NCBI GenBank assembly: GCA_027488935.1
Contig: JAIYAP010000054.1
Coordinates: forward strand, 1-64,000
Reading direction: 5' to 3'
Origin: Saprospiraceae bacterium
GTDB taxonomy: Bacteria > Bacteroidota > Bacteroidia > Chitinophagales > Saprospiraceae
DNA: 64,000 nucleotides
Shown: in pieces, positions 50,194 to 59,221 of the stretch
Position numbering within the stretch: position 1 is the stretch's first letter
Layout: each line of letters begins with the position of its first letter
Position numbers and translations under genes: made by a program
The notes under the pieces: generated by a model
Seen by the model: only the letters and a program-made list of their open reading frames with translations
Databases searched by the model: none
Told to the model about the DNA's origin: nothing

Positions 50194-52176
50194 ATGTCCC
50201 TGATCAAATACAATAAAAAAGGCTTCAAAAAAGAAACCCTCCTGCACCTGTATGAGCAATTGGTAAAACCCCGGCTCATTGAAGAAAAAATGCTCAACCT
50301 GCTGCGCCAGGGCAAAATATCCAAGTGGTTTAGCGGCATCGGCCAGGAAGCAATCGCCGTAGGTGCTGCAACGGCCTTGTTGCCAGATGAAGTCATTTTC
50401 ACCATGCACCGCAATTTGGGCGTATTCACCGCCCGCGATATGCCCCTCGACCGCCTGTTTTGCCAATGGCAAGGCAAACACCTCGGTTATACCAAAGCCC
50501 GCGACCGTTCTTTCCACTTTGGCGCAATGGAACACCATATTGTAGGCATGATTTCCCACCTAGGACCTCAACTTTCCCTGGCTGCCGGTGTAGCCATGGC
50601 GCACAAACTCAAACAAGAAGGCCGCGTTTCGCTCGCATTTACCGGCGAGGGCGCTACCAGTCAGGGCGAATTCCACGAAGCGCTCAATGTAGCTTCCGTG
50701 TGGAAACTACCCGTCATTTTTGTCATTGAAAATAACGGTTACGGCCTCTCAACGCTGCCCAGCGAACAATATGCCTGCAAAGATTTGGTCGATCGCGCAC
50801 TAGGTTATGGTATGCGCGGTGCCAAAATTGATGGCAACAACATCCTGGAAGTATATTCCACCCTGCAAAAAGTGGCCGCCGAACTCCGCGAAAACCCCGA
50901 ACCGTTCCTGCTAGAATGCGTCACCTTTCGCATGCGCGGGCACGAGGAAGCCAGTGGCACCAAGTATGTCCCCCAGGAAATGATGGATGAATGGGCGAAA
51001 AAGGACCCACTCGATAATTTTGAAAAATGGCTGCTTAAAGAAGGTATCCTGACTGAAGCATATGCCGAAAACCTGCGTAAAACATACAAACAAACGGTGC
51101 AGGATGCCGTGGATGTCATGTTTAATGAGCCCGAACCAATTCCCAATACCGAGGAAGAATTAGCCGACGTGTATGCGCCTTTTCACAATACTGCCATACA
51201 ACCCACGGGTGCGGATCGCGATTTGCGTTTTATCGATGGTATCTCCGAAGGTTTGCGCGAGGCCATGCAACGTCATCCATCACTGGTGCTCATGGGGCAG
51301 GATATTGCCGATTACGGTGGCGTTTTCAAAATTACCCAGGGGTTTGTGGATCTGTTTGGCAAGGACCGCGTGCGCAACACGCCCTTATGCGAAAGCGCGA
51401 TCGTGGGAATCAGCCTCGGATTGAGCCTGAAAGGCATGAAAAGTATGGTGGAAATGCAGTTTGCCGATTTTGTGACCTGCGGATTCAACCAAATTGTGAA
51501 TAATTTAGCCAAATTACACTGGCGTTGGGGGCAAGCGGCCGATGTGGTCGTACGCATGCCCACGGGCGGGGGCACGGGTGCGGGACCCTTTCACTCCCAA
51601 AGCAATGAAGCCTGGTTTACCCATGTTCCTGGACTGAAAGTGGTATATCCAAGCACGCCGTACGATGCTAAAGGTTTGTTGTTGGCGGCATTTGAAGATC
51701 CCAATCCGGTGATGTATTTTGAGCACAAAGGAATGTATCGTTCAGAAAGCGGCCCAATTCCCGATGGTTTTTATACGGTTGAAATCGGGAAAGCCCGCAA
51801 AGTGCGCGACGGCCAACAACTGAGCATCCTGACCTACGGACTGGGTTGTCGCTGGGCAGAAAAAGTAGCCGATGAAATGCAATTAGATGCCGATATTATT
51901 GACCTGCGTTCGTTGGTACCGCTTGATTATGAAGCCATTACCACCACGGTAAAAAAGACCAACCGTGTATTGATTTTACATGAAGACACCCTTTTTGGCG
52001 GTATTGGTGGCGAAATTGCAGCCTGGATTACCGAAAACTTGTTTGAACATTTGGATGCTCCGGTAATGCGGGCAGCCAGTTTGGACACGCCGGTTCCGTT
52101 TGCAGTTCCGTTGGAGCAGAATTTTTTCCCGGTGGAGCGGATGAAACAAACAATTGAAAAACTGTTGGCGTATTAG
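50194..52176 (+). CDS. 2-oxo acid dehydrogenase E1, fused alpha and beta subunits
   Basis: A 660-residue thiamine-diphosphate enzyme decarboxylating a 2-oxo acid and passing the acyl group to lipoyl-E2. Residues ~1-320 are E1-alpha, with the ThDP motif GEGATSQGEFHEALNVAS ... ENNGYGLS; residues ~340-660 are E1-beta, with GQDIADYGGVF, GMKSMVEMQFADF, RMPTGGGTGAGPFHSQSNE and the C-terminal transketolase domain. This fused form is common in Bacteroidota and resembles branched-chain or pyruvate dehydrogenase E1; substrate not decidable. The frame runs back to 50020 through the inverted repeat; the ATG at 50194 (MSLIKYNKKGF) is the true start. Confidence 0.92.
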   Translation: MSLIKYNKKGFKKETLLHLYEQLVKPRLIEEKMLNLLRQGKISKWFSGIGQEAIAVGAATALLPDEVIFTMHRNLGVFTARDMPLDRLFCQWQGKHLGYTKARDRSFHFGAMEHHIVGMISHLGPQLSLAAGVAMAHKLKQEGRVSLAFTGEGATSQGEFHEALNVASVWKLPVIFVIENNGYGLSTLPSEQYACKDLVDRALGYGMRGAKIDGNNILEVYSTLQKVAAELRENPEPFLLECVTFRMRGHEEASGTKYVPQEMMDEWAKKDPLDNFEKWLLKEGILTEAYAENLRKTYKQTVQDAVDVMFNEPEPIPNTEEELADVYAPFHNTAIQPTGADRDLRFIDGISEGLREAMQRHPSLVLMGQDIADYGGVFKITQGFVDLFGKDRVRNTPLCESAIVGISLGLSLKGMKSMVEMQFADFVTCGFNQIVNNLAKLHWRWGQAADVVVRMPTGGGTGAGPFHSQSNEAWFTHVPGLKVVYPSTPYDAKGLLLAAFEDPNPVMYFEHKGMYRSESGPIPDGFYTVEIGKARKVRDGQQLSILTYGLGCRWAEKVADEMQLDADIIDLRSLVPLDYEAITTTVKKTNRVLILHEDTLFGGIGGEIAAWITENLFEHLDAPVMRAASLDTPVPFAVPLEQNFFPVERMKQTIEKLLAY

Positions 52177-52285
52177 GTGACTAGCCCAACCATGGGATAC
52201 CCGCCTGAAAAGCCCTGTTAATTCAATCGATCATGAACGGTGAATAAAGGTTTGCCTTGTGGCATGAAAGTTACAAGCCCTGCCC

Positions 52286-52293
52286 TACCTTTG
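52286..52293 (+). promoter_or_regulatory. -7 promoter element of the envelope operon
   Basis: TACCTTTG fits TAnnTTTG, 17 nt before the start at 52311, giving a short leader for the five-gene operon. Confidence 0.45.
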
Positions 52294-52310
52294 CTCCAAA
52301 TCATCCAAAC

Positions 52311-52769
52311 ATGAAACCGTTTATATTCCTTTTATCTGTTGCTTTCCTGACATTGGCTGCCTGCTCCTCCCCAAAAACCATTACAGGCGAGGTCAATTTT
52401 GTAGCAAGTCCCGAAGTAGGTACCCTCCAACTCAGCGCTGCAGGCTATGGTCGCACCAAAAAAGAAGCGATCGAAAATGCCGAACGCAATGCTTTTTATA
52501 ACCTGCTCTTTAAAGGCATTCCCGGTTCGCAATACAACCTTCCCTTGGTGCCCGATGCTGCCACAGCGCAAAAAACCCATAAAAAGTATTTTACCCAACT
52601 ATTAGAAGACGGTCGTTACAAACAATTTATGATGGGCTCCGACCTTCAAACAGGCTTTGCGCCCATTCGAAGGGGCTCTGAAAACGCCAAAAACTTGGTC
52701 AAAATTGATGTGACAGGCTTGCGTCGCGACCTCGAATCCAACCAAATCATTCGCAAATTCGGCTACTAA
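52311..52769 (+). CDS. LPP20-like lipoprotein
   Basis: A 152-residue lipoprotein (LTLAACSS, Cys about 17). The segment LQLSAAGYGRTKKEAIENAERNAFY (two parts) resembles LPP20/FlgP-type domains, in which a GYG/GYA motif precedes an Ala-rich helix. The rest (LPLVPDAATAQKTHKKYFTQL, VKIDVTGLRRDLE) is conserved-looking but unrecognised. Start at 52311 chosen for the signal peptide. First gene of a tight operon (gaps 3, 8, overlap 1, 11 nt). Confidence 0.75.
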   Translation: MKPFIFLLSVAFLTLAACSSPKTITGEVNFVASPEVGTLQLSAAGYGRTKKEAIENAERNAFYNLLFKGIPGSQYNLPLVPDAATAQKTHKKYFTQLLEDGRYKQFMMGSDLQTGFAPIRRGSENAKNLVKIDVTGLRRDLESNQIIRKFGY

Positions 52770-52772
52770 ACC

Positions 52773-53657
52773 ATGCAGAAAACGCTATTGCTTATCCTTG
52801 CCATGCAGCTTGTGGGGGCTGCCACGCTATGGGCACAAACCACAACGCCCGCCGCAAAAAACATCCAACCTACCATCATGGTGATTCCTTTTGTGAAGGA
52901 AACCCAGGATATGCGCACGATTTTGGAAAATGACCTCCACCTGCGCGTTGCTGTTTCTAAAATAAAAGAAGGGTTCGATAACCGTGGATTTAATACCATT
53001 GACTTCCGAGCCAAAGTGAAGCAGTTAAACAACGACAAAGCCGTTGAACTGGAAAACAAGTCCTCCTTAAAACAGGAAATCATTGAACTTTCCGGTGCTG
53101 ATATCTACATCGAAACAGAAGCAACCGTGGCAAAGTCGGATGGTGGCAACAGCGTAACGGTCATTGTAACGGCTTACGATGCTTTCAGTGGATTTTCGTT
53201 GGCCAATAAACTGAAAACATCTCCCAAATTTTATACAGAAAACTACGAAAGACTCACGGAAAAAGCCTGCGAAGGACTGGTGGAGGACTTTTTGAACACC
53301 TTACAAGCCAAATTTGACGAGATTGTGGTAAACGGCCGTATCGCGACCCTAAGCATCACGTTTGGGCAAAGCGCAACCGTTGATTTGGATACCGAAATGG
53401 GTACTCCTCCCCAACTCTTGTCCGATCAAATCGAAAACTGGTTAGAAAAAAACGCATTCAAGGGCTATTTCCACACATCCGGCGTAACGGCTACAAAAAT
53501 GCTGGTAGATGAATTGCGGGTGCCTTTTAAAGATGCAAATGGCAACAATTACCGCATTTCTAAATTTGCCGCCGAGTTTCGCAATTTCCTGAAAGGCCTG
53601 GGCATCGAATCTACCCGCGATATTCAGGGCAACAAAATATTCATCACCATCAACTAA
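52773..53657 (+). CDS. Secreted protein, DUF6175-like
   Basis: A 294-residue protein with a signal peptide (ending TLWAQ). Core: PTIMVIPFVKETQDMRTILEND, FDNRGFNTIDFRAKV, SGADIYIETEATV, VTAYDAFSG; the 'I(M)VIPF' start and 'GADIYIE' strand recall CsgG-like and DUF6175 proteins. A second half (from about VVNGRIATLSITF) looks like a repeat of a small alpha/beta domain ending IFITIN. Envelope location expected; 3 nt after the lipoprotein. Confidence 0.72.
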   Translation: MQKTLLLILAMQLVGAATLWAQTTTPAAKNIQPTIMVIPFVKETQDMRTILENDLHLRVAVSKIKEGFDNRGFNTIDFRAKVKQLNNDKAVELENKSSLKQEIIELSGADIYIETEATVAKSDGGNSVTVIVTAYDAFSGFSLANKLKTSPKFYTENYERLTEKACEGLVEDFLNTLQAKFDEIVVNGRIATLSITFGQSATVDLDTEMGTPPQLLSDQIENWLEKNAFKGYFHTSGVTATKMLVDELRVPFKDANGNNYRISKFAAEFRNFLKGLGIESTRDIQGNKIFITIN

Positions 53658-53665
53658 AACCAGCC

Positions 53666-54595
53666 ATGAAACCTGTATTATCCCTAATTGCGCTGTTTTT
53701 TATCGCCCAAACCCTCCTTTTGGGCCAGGCAACGACCCCGCTGCAATTGAGTTACCTGCTCACCAAAGCCACTGCAGAAGCACCCCTCGAACGCAAACAT
53801 GCCGACGAAGCAACCAATATCCTCGCTACACAGCTGGCTCAAAATGCCGCCAGCACAGGATCAAAATACGCCACCTTCAGCCTGCAACCGGTTCTGAGTT
53901 TGTTGGAAGAAGGTAAAATTGAAGGCCTAAAAACCTTGATTACCGCCAAACTGAATGTGAATGTGCGGGTAGTAAACCTGATCTCCTCCGAAACCCTGGG
54001 CGCTTTTGACGTTGTCCTCGCAGGGAGCGGCGCCAATCGTTCGGAAGCAATGACCAAAGCCATCCAACAATTGCGCAATAAAAAAGCACTGATTAGCAAG
54101 GAACTGCTTGGTTTTGATCAAAATATCAGGGCCTATTATGATAAAAATTGCGACGCGATTGCCGCAAAAGCAAACGCGTTTGTCAGCAAAAACGAATTTG
54201 CCGCTGCACTTGCTTTGCTGCATGGAATTCCTTCGGATGTGGCATGTTTTCACACCCAAGCTGCTTTAACGAACCAGGTTTTCACGGCGATACAAACCCA
54301 ACAATGCAGTACCGTACTGCGCAAAGCGGATGCCTTTATAGCAGCCAACAATTTTGTAGCCGCCTTGAATGTGCTGAGCCAGGTGGATCCCGCCGCTCCT
54401 TGCGCCACAGAAGCAAGTGCCAAAATCACGGCCATTGAAGCAAAAGTTGACGCTGCGCAAAAGGAACAATGGGAATGGCTCTTCAAATTTTGGTCGGCAG
54501 GCGTGGACGCTGAAAAAGCCAAATGGAACGCCATCACGGCAATTAGCTTAGGTTGGCTGCGCACCAATTCACCCCTTGAATTAATTGAAAAGTAA
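53666..54595 (+). CDS. Secreted protein with tandem Cys-containing helical repeats
   Basis: A 309-residue protein of unrecognised family. Signal peptide (ending LLGQ). The N-terminal part carries VRVVNLISSETLGAFDVVLAG. Residues ~165-265 hold two ~50-residue repeats aligned as C-x8-A-x-AF-x3-N-x-F-x-AAL-x10-C (NCDAIAAKANAFVSKNEFAA and QCSTVLRKADAFIAANNFVA), each with two Cys, possibly disulfide-closed TPR-like hairpins. The C-terminus contains WEWLFKFWSAGVDAEK. Its stop overlaps the next start by one base (TAATG). Confidence 0.72.
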   Translation: MKPVLSLIALFFIAQTLLLGQATTPLQLSYLLTKATAEAPLERKHADEATNILATQLAQNAASTGSKYATFSLQPVLSLLEEGKIEGLKTLITAKLNVNVRVVNLISSETLGAFDVVLAGSGANRSEAMTKAIQQLRNKKALISKELLGFDQNIRAYYDKNCDAIAAKANAFVSKNEFAAALALLHGIPSDVACFHTQAALTNQVFTAIQTQQCSTVLRKADAFIAANNFVAALNVLSQVDPAAPCATEASAKITAIEAKVDAAQKEQWEWLFKFWSAGVDAEKAKWNAITAISLGWLRTNSPLELIEK

Positions 54596-55410
54596 TGTAT
54601 ATTCATACTTCACAACGCATGTTCAGCCCCATAACAACCCTCATGGTGGTGGTGATGGGATTATTTTTACCCTGCACCCTTGCTGCACAAATTGACAAAT
54701 ACTCCATTTCAGTGGCACCTTTTGTACACGATTCAAGTGGAAAAAAGTTTGATTCTTATGTGGTGGAATGCCGAAATGCCGCGTTGCGTTTTCTGCTTGC
54801 CAGCGGAAGGTTTACCGTGGTAGAACGCGATGCAACTAAAGAATTAGAGTCTGAACGCAAACTTCAAAAATCGGAGTCTTTTATCGATGGCAAAGTAGTA
54901 GAACAGGGTAAAGCCACGGGTGCAGAATATATCTTAACCGGCACCATGAATACAAGAACCGGCATTTTGTCGCTCGTGATCAGCCGGGTTGCCGATAACC
55001 TGAAAGTGGAAGGCGGCGATTGTATTCTAAAAGAAGGCTTCTTTGGAATAAACTTGGTGAAAAAAATCAACACTTCTATGCTCGAAATCACCAGTCGATG
55101 GCTGGCAAAAGACCGATATACGGTGGTAAAAGAGTTAGAAGGGGATGACGATAGCACCGACAAATTACTCATCGCAGCCGGCACCACCAAAGGCATCAAA
55201 AAAGGGTACACCCTCGATGTCTTTTACGTGACCATAGAAGAAATTGACGGCGTTCCGTACGAACGGGATCTGATCATCGGCGCCTTAAAAATCGATTTGG
55301 TGGAAAATGGTAACTTTTCGGTGGCCAAAGTAAAAGATGGCAAAAAAGACATAAAAAAAGCCCTTTTAGAAGGTAAAAAATTGATTTGCCGTATTAAAAC
55401 AAAAGATTAA
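54595..55410 (+). CDS. CsgG/LpoB-like secreted protein
   Basis: A 271-residue protein with a signal peptide (to LAAQ). The fold signature SISVAPF ... RFTVVERDATKELESERKLQKS ... GKATGAEYILTGTM ... LSLVISRVADN is that of CsgG-like proteins, which include the curli secretion pore and the LpoB activators. The C-terminal ~100 residues (TTKGIKKGYTLDVFYV, GALKIDLVENGNFSVAKV) form an extra beta domain like FlgT-C. No Cys lipobox. Either the ATG at 54595 or that at 54619 may be used; the former has a better charged n-region. Confidence 0.78.
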   Translation: MYIHTSQRMFSPITTLMVVVMGLFLPCTLAAQIDKYSISVAPFVHDSSGKKFDSYVVECRNAALRFLLASGRFTVVERDATKELESERKLQKSESFIDGKVVEQGKATGAEYILTGTMNTRTGILSLVISRVADNLKVEGGDCILKEGFFGINLVKKINTSMLEITSRWLAKDRYTVVKELEGDDDSTDKLLIAAGTTKGIKKGYTLDVFYVTIEEIDGVPYERDLIIGALKIDLVENGNFSVAKVKDGKKDIKKALLEGKKLICRIKTKD

Positions 55411-55421
55411 AGCGCACAATT

Positions 55422-57449
55422 ATGAAACTTCTTCTAACTATTTTAGCCTACCTAGTCTGCTTTTCTCCTTGCTTTTCGCAGCAAGAAACGACAAAGGCAC
55501 CTGCCAAGCCAGCGCCCAAAACGCCTAAGTATATTTTGGATGGACTCGATCCAATTGGCCGGTATTACTACCCAACGGTGGGCGTACTTCCAGCCATTTC
55601 ATCTACCAATGTACCCGAACATATTGTACGCAATATAAGTATCGCTTTTGCCAATGGCCTAAAACTCAATGCCCATCTACCCTTTGGCGCAGTTTCAAAA
55701 GAAAAATTTGATAGCGTAAAAGACATCGTTTCCGGACTTTCGAAAGAAGAATTGAAACAATACTACTACTTCGAATCGATTGGTGTAGAATACCTGATGC
55801 GCCTCGATGTCAATCGGTACAAAATGGTCATTGAAAAAGATACTTTTTGGGCCGAAGCCAACAATCCGAAGTCTGCTATCACCAAAATCAACCCGATTTA
55901 CCACGTTTTTGCCACTTTAAGCGCCACAATTATCGACGTTGGCACCTCAAACCTGGTCCTCGCACACAGCTTCAATGTAAAAGCCAATACGCGGGTACCC
56001 AATACCGCCACCAACAATGCTCCGCCAGCACCAATCGATTCGACCGTGGCTTTGTCCAAAATGTACGAACAGATCAAAAACGTTGGTCAAACGTACAGTA
56101 CAACACTTTCTGGTGTCGGCAGCATCGATTCCATTTTGCAAATCAAGAAGGATCGGGCCAAAGAAGTTCGCGTAAATGCCAATAAAATGATGAATTTTAG
56201 TCCAACTGGCACAACATTCAATGTGTACCAATTGGGCGAAGATTTTGTAGTAGATGGCCTACATTATCAGCACGCCGAAGAGATTGGGCAGTTGTATAAA
56301 AATGGCGACTATAAATATTGGGAAATGAATTTTGAAGTAACCCGGGGCGAGCGGGAAATCTTTGAAGCCTTCAACGCGGGTAAAAAATTGGTTTGCGCCA
56401 TCGGCCTTTTGCCCCTTTCCACAAAATCACCCGGCAGCAACTTGCCCGCTATCATGGTCGATACTTTTCAATCGAAAGGCAAAGGCGCCCCTGATTTGGT
56501 GCGTATGTTTCAGGACCGCACGGTCGATGTACTCTCCCGTAGAACCCAATTGTTTAACCTCGTAAATCGCAACAGTTTTAAAGATATTGAAATCGAACGC
56601 GCGATCCAGTCCAAAACTAAATCTGATGCAACACAAGCAGGCATAACCACAGGCGCAGAATACTTGCTTACTGCTGAAATGCTCAACTATTTCTTTGGAC
56701 AGGAACTCCAAACCAAAACCATTGAAGAACCAGTCCCACAAACTGCCGCAACAACCACCAAACCCGCTGCTGTCCCGGCAAAACCGACGGTAAAACCCGC
56801 CGAATCCACCCCAAATCCCGACAATAAAAAAGGAAAAACCAATGGCAGTACACCTGCCATAACGACCACACCAACCCCTGCCAAAACAACGCCCGCCGCA
56901 CCAAAACCCGCGGTAAAAACGAAAGTGGTGGCGGCTGGAACCAAAGCCTATGCAATTGCAAAAATTGAAGCGCGCATGATCAGTGTCAAAACGGGCGAAA
57001 TTCTGTGGTCAAAAGTATTAGAGGCATCTGCAACGACCAACTTCCCGCCCATTTTAAAAGGTACGGATAAAAACATACAACAAGAACAAGTGAACGTTAC
57101 CCTAGTCGATGATTTCGCTAGAGATAACGTAAATGCCCTTTTTCTCAACTTAATACGCCCACTTCCAATCTTAAAAGTACTCGAAACAAGCAAAAAGGAG
57201 ATTGATGTTGTACTCGTAGGCGGTGGCGCGCACGCCGGACTCAATAGCCGTATGGCCTTGGAAGTCATCGAAGCATCCACGGAAATGGTCGATAATCAAG
57301 CACTTAAGCGTGAAACGGTGGTAGCCGAACTGCGCTTGGATGATTTATACCCCGAAACAGCCTCCTGGAAAGTGCGCAAGGGCGGGGAAGAACTAAAAGC
57401 GCGTATGGACGCAAATGCAAAACTCTATTGTCGCGTTCGGGGACTATAA
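55422..57449 (+). CDS. Large secreted CsgG-like protein with Pro/Thr-rich insertion
   Basis: A 675-residue protein with a signal peptide (ending CFSQQ). Residues ~330-430 contain a CsgG-like core (AIMVDTFQSKG, RRTQLFNLVNRNSFKDIEIE, ITTGAEYLLTAEM). It is then interrupted by a low-complexity linker of Pro, Thr, Ala and Lys (about 435-505) and resumes with AYAIAKIEARMISVKTGEILW, the usual last CsgG strand. A C-terminal domain (VLVGGGAHAGLNSRMALEV ... LDDLYPETASWKVRKGGEEL) resembles that of the preceding protein. N-terminal ~300 residues unrecognised. Stop codon region overlaps the convergent gene by 6 nt. Confidence 0.74.
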   Translation: MKLLLTILAYLVCFSPCFSQQETTKAPAKPAPKTPKYILDGLDPIGRYYYPTVGVLPAISSTNVPEHIVRNISIAFANGLKLNAHLPFGAVSKEKFDSVKDIVSGLSKEELKQYYYFESIGVEYLMRLDVNRYKMVIEKDTFWAEANNPKSAITKINPIYHVFATLSATIIDVGTSNLVLAHSFNVKANTRVPNTATNNAPPAPIDSTVALSKMYEQIKNVGQTYSTTLSGVGSIDSILQIKKDRAKEVRVNANKMMNFSPTGTTFNVYQLGEDFVVDGLHYQHAEEIGQLYKNGDYKYWEMNFEVTRGEREIFEAFNAGKKLVCAIGLLPLSTKSPGSNLPAIMVDTFQSKGKGAPDLVRMFQDRTVDVLSRRTQLFNLVNRNSFKDIEIERAIQSKTKSDATQAGITTGAEYLLTAEMLNYFFGQELQTKTIEEPVPQTAATTTKPAAVPAKPTVKPAESTPNPDNKKGKTNGSTPAITTTPTPAKTTPAAPKPAVKTKVVAAGTKAYAIAKIEARMISVKTGEILWSKVLEASATTNFPPILKGTDKNIQQEQVNVTLVDDFARDNVNALFLNLIRPLPILKVLETSKKEIDVVLVGGGAHAGLNSRMALEVIEASTEMVDNQALKRETVVAELRLDDLYPETASWKVRKGGEELKARMDANAKLYCRVRGL

Positions 57450-59192
57450 TTTATAGTTGATCGCTTGGCTACCACATAAGTTGGCACCCGGGAAAAAATA
57501 CTCCACATAAAAAAGTGCGCCGCCTTGTTCAATTTGTGAAACAGAAAACTTGCGTTCCAAAATAGACTTGATGGTAGGTGGTAAGTTGTCCTGTTCTGCC
57601 TTTTCAAAATCAGCCAGGGTACGCTTGCATTCCGTCTTGTTTTGTTTGCAATGTCGCAGTTCCATATTGTAAAAAAACAACGCCCGGTCTTTTACCCGTT
57701 GCTGTAAAAGTTGACGTACCGCCTGGTATTGCTGCTCCATTTGTGCCAATTTGGGCGATTCAATTTCAATGGTTATCGGGCTAACTTTGGGCAACACGAC
57801 TGAACCTTTAAAATGCAATTGCGTAATACGCGGCGCAAGCGCACCTTTTACTTTGAAGGTTAACTTCGATTGACTAACCCCTGGAATAGAGTATCCGTTG
57901 GTTAAATTGGTCACGTTTTCTCGACTAATTGAAGCCAATGCCGTATTGCGACCTTCGTCCATTTTATATACAAATGGCTGATTATACAACCCCGCCTGTT
58001 CAAAAGGATGTGGATTCTGCACGTTTTCGATATCCACGGGTTTGCCGGTGCGGGGTACTACAAAATAATTGGCCACCACAGACTTAAATATGTTTTCGTA
58101 TGCATCCGACCTAAAATTATCCGTCACCGCCATGCGGGGCGGAACGACTGCATTTCCATAGAGTTCCAGCGAATCCATCGGTTCCTTTAACTCCATCGAA
58201 TAAGCGTAGGTTGCCGGATCAAATTTACCCGTGTGATGCTCGATCTTTTTAAAAGAACTTACATACGTACTGACCCGGAAATATATGCTAAAAGGCATCG
58301 GGGCCGAAACGCCCGCCCATTCGACCAATATTGCGGTTGGATCCAGGTTAAAAAAAGTACTTCCCCCATGACAACTTGCATCCCAATATGGTTTTAATCC
58401 CGACAAATCGTTGATCCACACCAACTCTAATTGATAAAGCAGCGCCGGTTTTAAAAAATTATTCGGGAAAAGGAAATTTACCCGGTTCGTGTAATAATCG
58501 TTTTCGGCAAAGGTGTACGTAACATCACCTTTGTTGCTGGTCCATTTGGCCGCTAAAACACTTTCAGATTTCGGCCGATCAGCGCCAACCGGTTTGTTCA
58601 AATAAATGTATCCCCAAACAGCGCCATTCCATTCATTGCGAAATACATTGTACGCTCCATTGGTTGGAAAACTTAGTATTATTTCCAAGGGTTTGCTTTC
58701 CAAAGACCTGCGCTTCGTTTCTATTACGGTAACCAAATCTCTCTTTAACGTGATATTCGATTCACCTGCCTGCTTTTTATTGGGAAACATCGGCGGCACG
58801 GTAACACCATCTATGATAAGTGGCCGCCATTTGCCACCCGAAATGGCATTATTTACCTGAAAATAGAGCCATTTTTTGCGAATTTCTGATTTAAACGTTG
58901 GCCGATATGCTGGTGGTAATTTTTGAAAGGCTTCATTAAATGTTCGGAATAATTGAACCAATCGCTCGCCTTCCATACTGATCGTTGCCAAACTATCCAT
59001 CATTTTGGCCCTTGCAATGAATACAGCATGCCCCGGATCGTTTTTATACGACATGAGGGAGTCCTTTGCATCATGAATGATTGCTTGCAATGCTGCCTTA
59101 ATTTCTGGCGGCTCAATATTTGCCTGCGCATCGGCCTGAGAACAGATGAAAGATAATAAAAACAGGAAGGCAGAAAAGATTCGAAATTTCAT
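57444..59192 (-). CDS. Large secreted protein of unknown family
   Basis: A 582-residue protein with a signal peptide (MKFRIFSAFLFLLSFICSQA). The N-terminal ~100 residues are helical; the middle is beta-rich with FPTNGAYNVFRNEWNGAVWGYI, VTYTFAENDYYTNRVNFLFP and YQLELVWIND; the C-terminal part has VVLPKVSPITIEIESPKLAQM, then a coiled-coil-like helix (EQQYQAVRQLLQQRVKDRAL) and ends in CGSQAINYKL. Not recognised. It converges on and overlaps the envelope operon by 6 nt. The frame opens further to 59315 but the ATG at 59192 gives the signal peptide. Confidence 0.75.
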   Translation of the reverse strand: MKFRIFSAFLFLLSFICSQADAQANIEPPEIKAALQAIIHDAKDSLMSYKNDPGHAVFIARAKMMDSLATISMEGERLVQLFRTFNEAFQKLPPAYRPTFKSEIRKKWLYFQVNNAISGGKWRPLIIDGVTVPPMFPNKKQAGESNITLKRDLVTVIETKRRSLESKPLEIILSFPTNGAYNVFRNEWNGAVWGYIYLNKPVGADRPKSESVLAAKWTSNKGDVTYTFAENDYYTNRVNFLFPNNFLKPALLYQLELVWINDLSGLKPYWDASCHGGSTFFNLDPTAILVEWAGVSAPMPFSIYFRVSTYVSSFKKIEHHTGKFDPATYAYSMELKEPMDSLELYGNAVVPPRMAVTDNFRSDAYENIFKSVVANYFVVPRTGKPVDIENVQNPHPFEQAGLYNQPFVYKMDEGRNTALASISRENVTNLTNGYSIPGVSQSKLTFKVKGALAPRITQLHFKGSVVLPKVSPITIEIESPKLAQMEQQYQAVRQLLQQRVKDRALFFYNMELRHCKQNKTECKRTLADFEKAEQDNLPPTIKSILERKFSVSQIEQGGALFYVEYFFPGANLCGSQAINYKL

Positions 59193-59221
59193 ACTTTTGC
59201 ACATATAATTAAGTGATTCCG

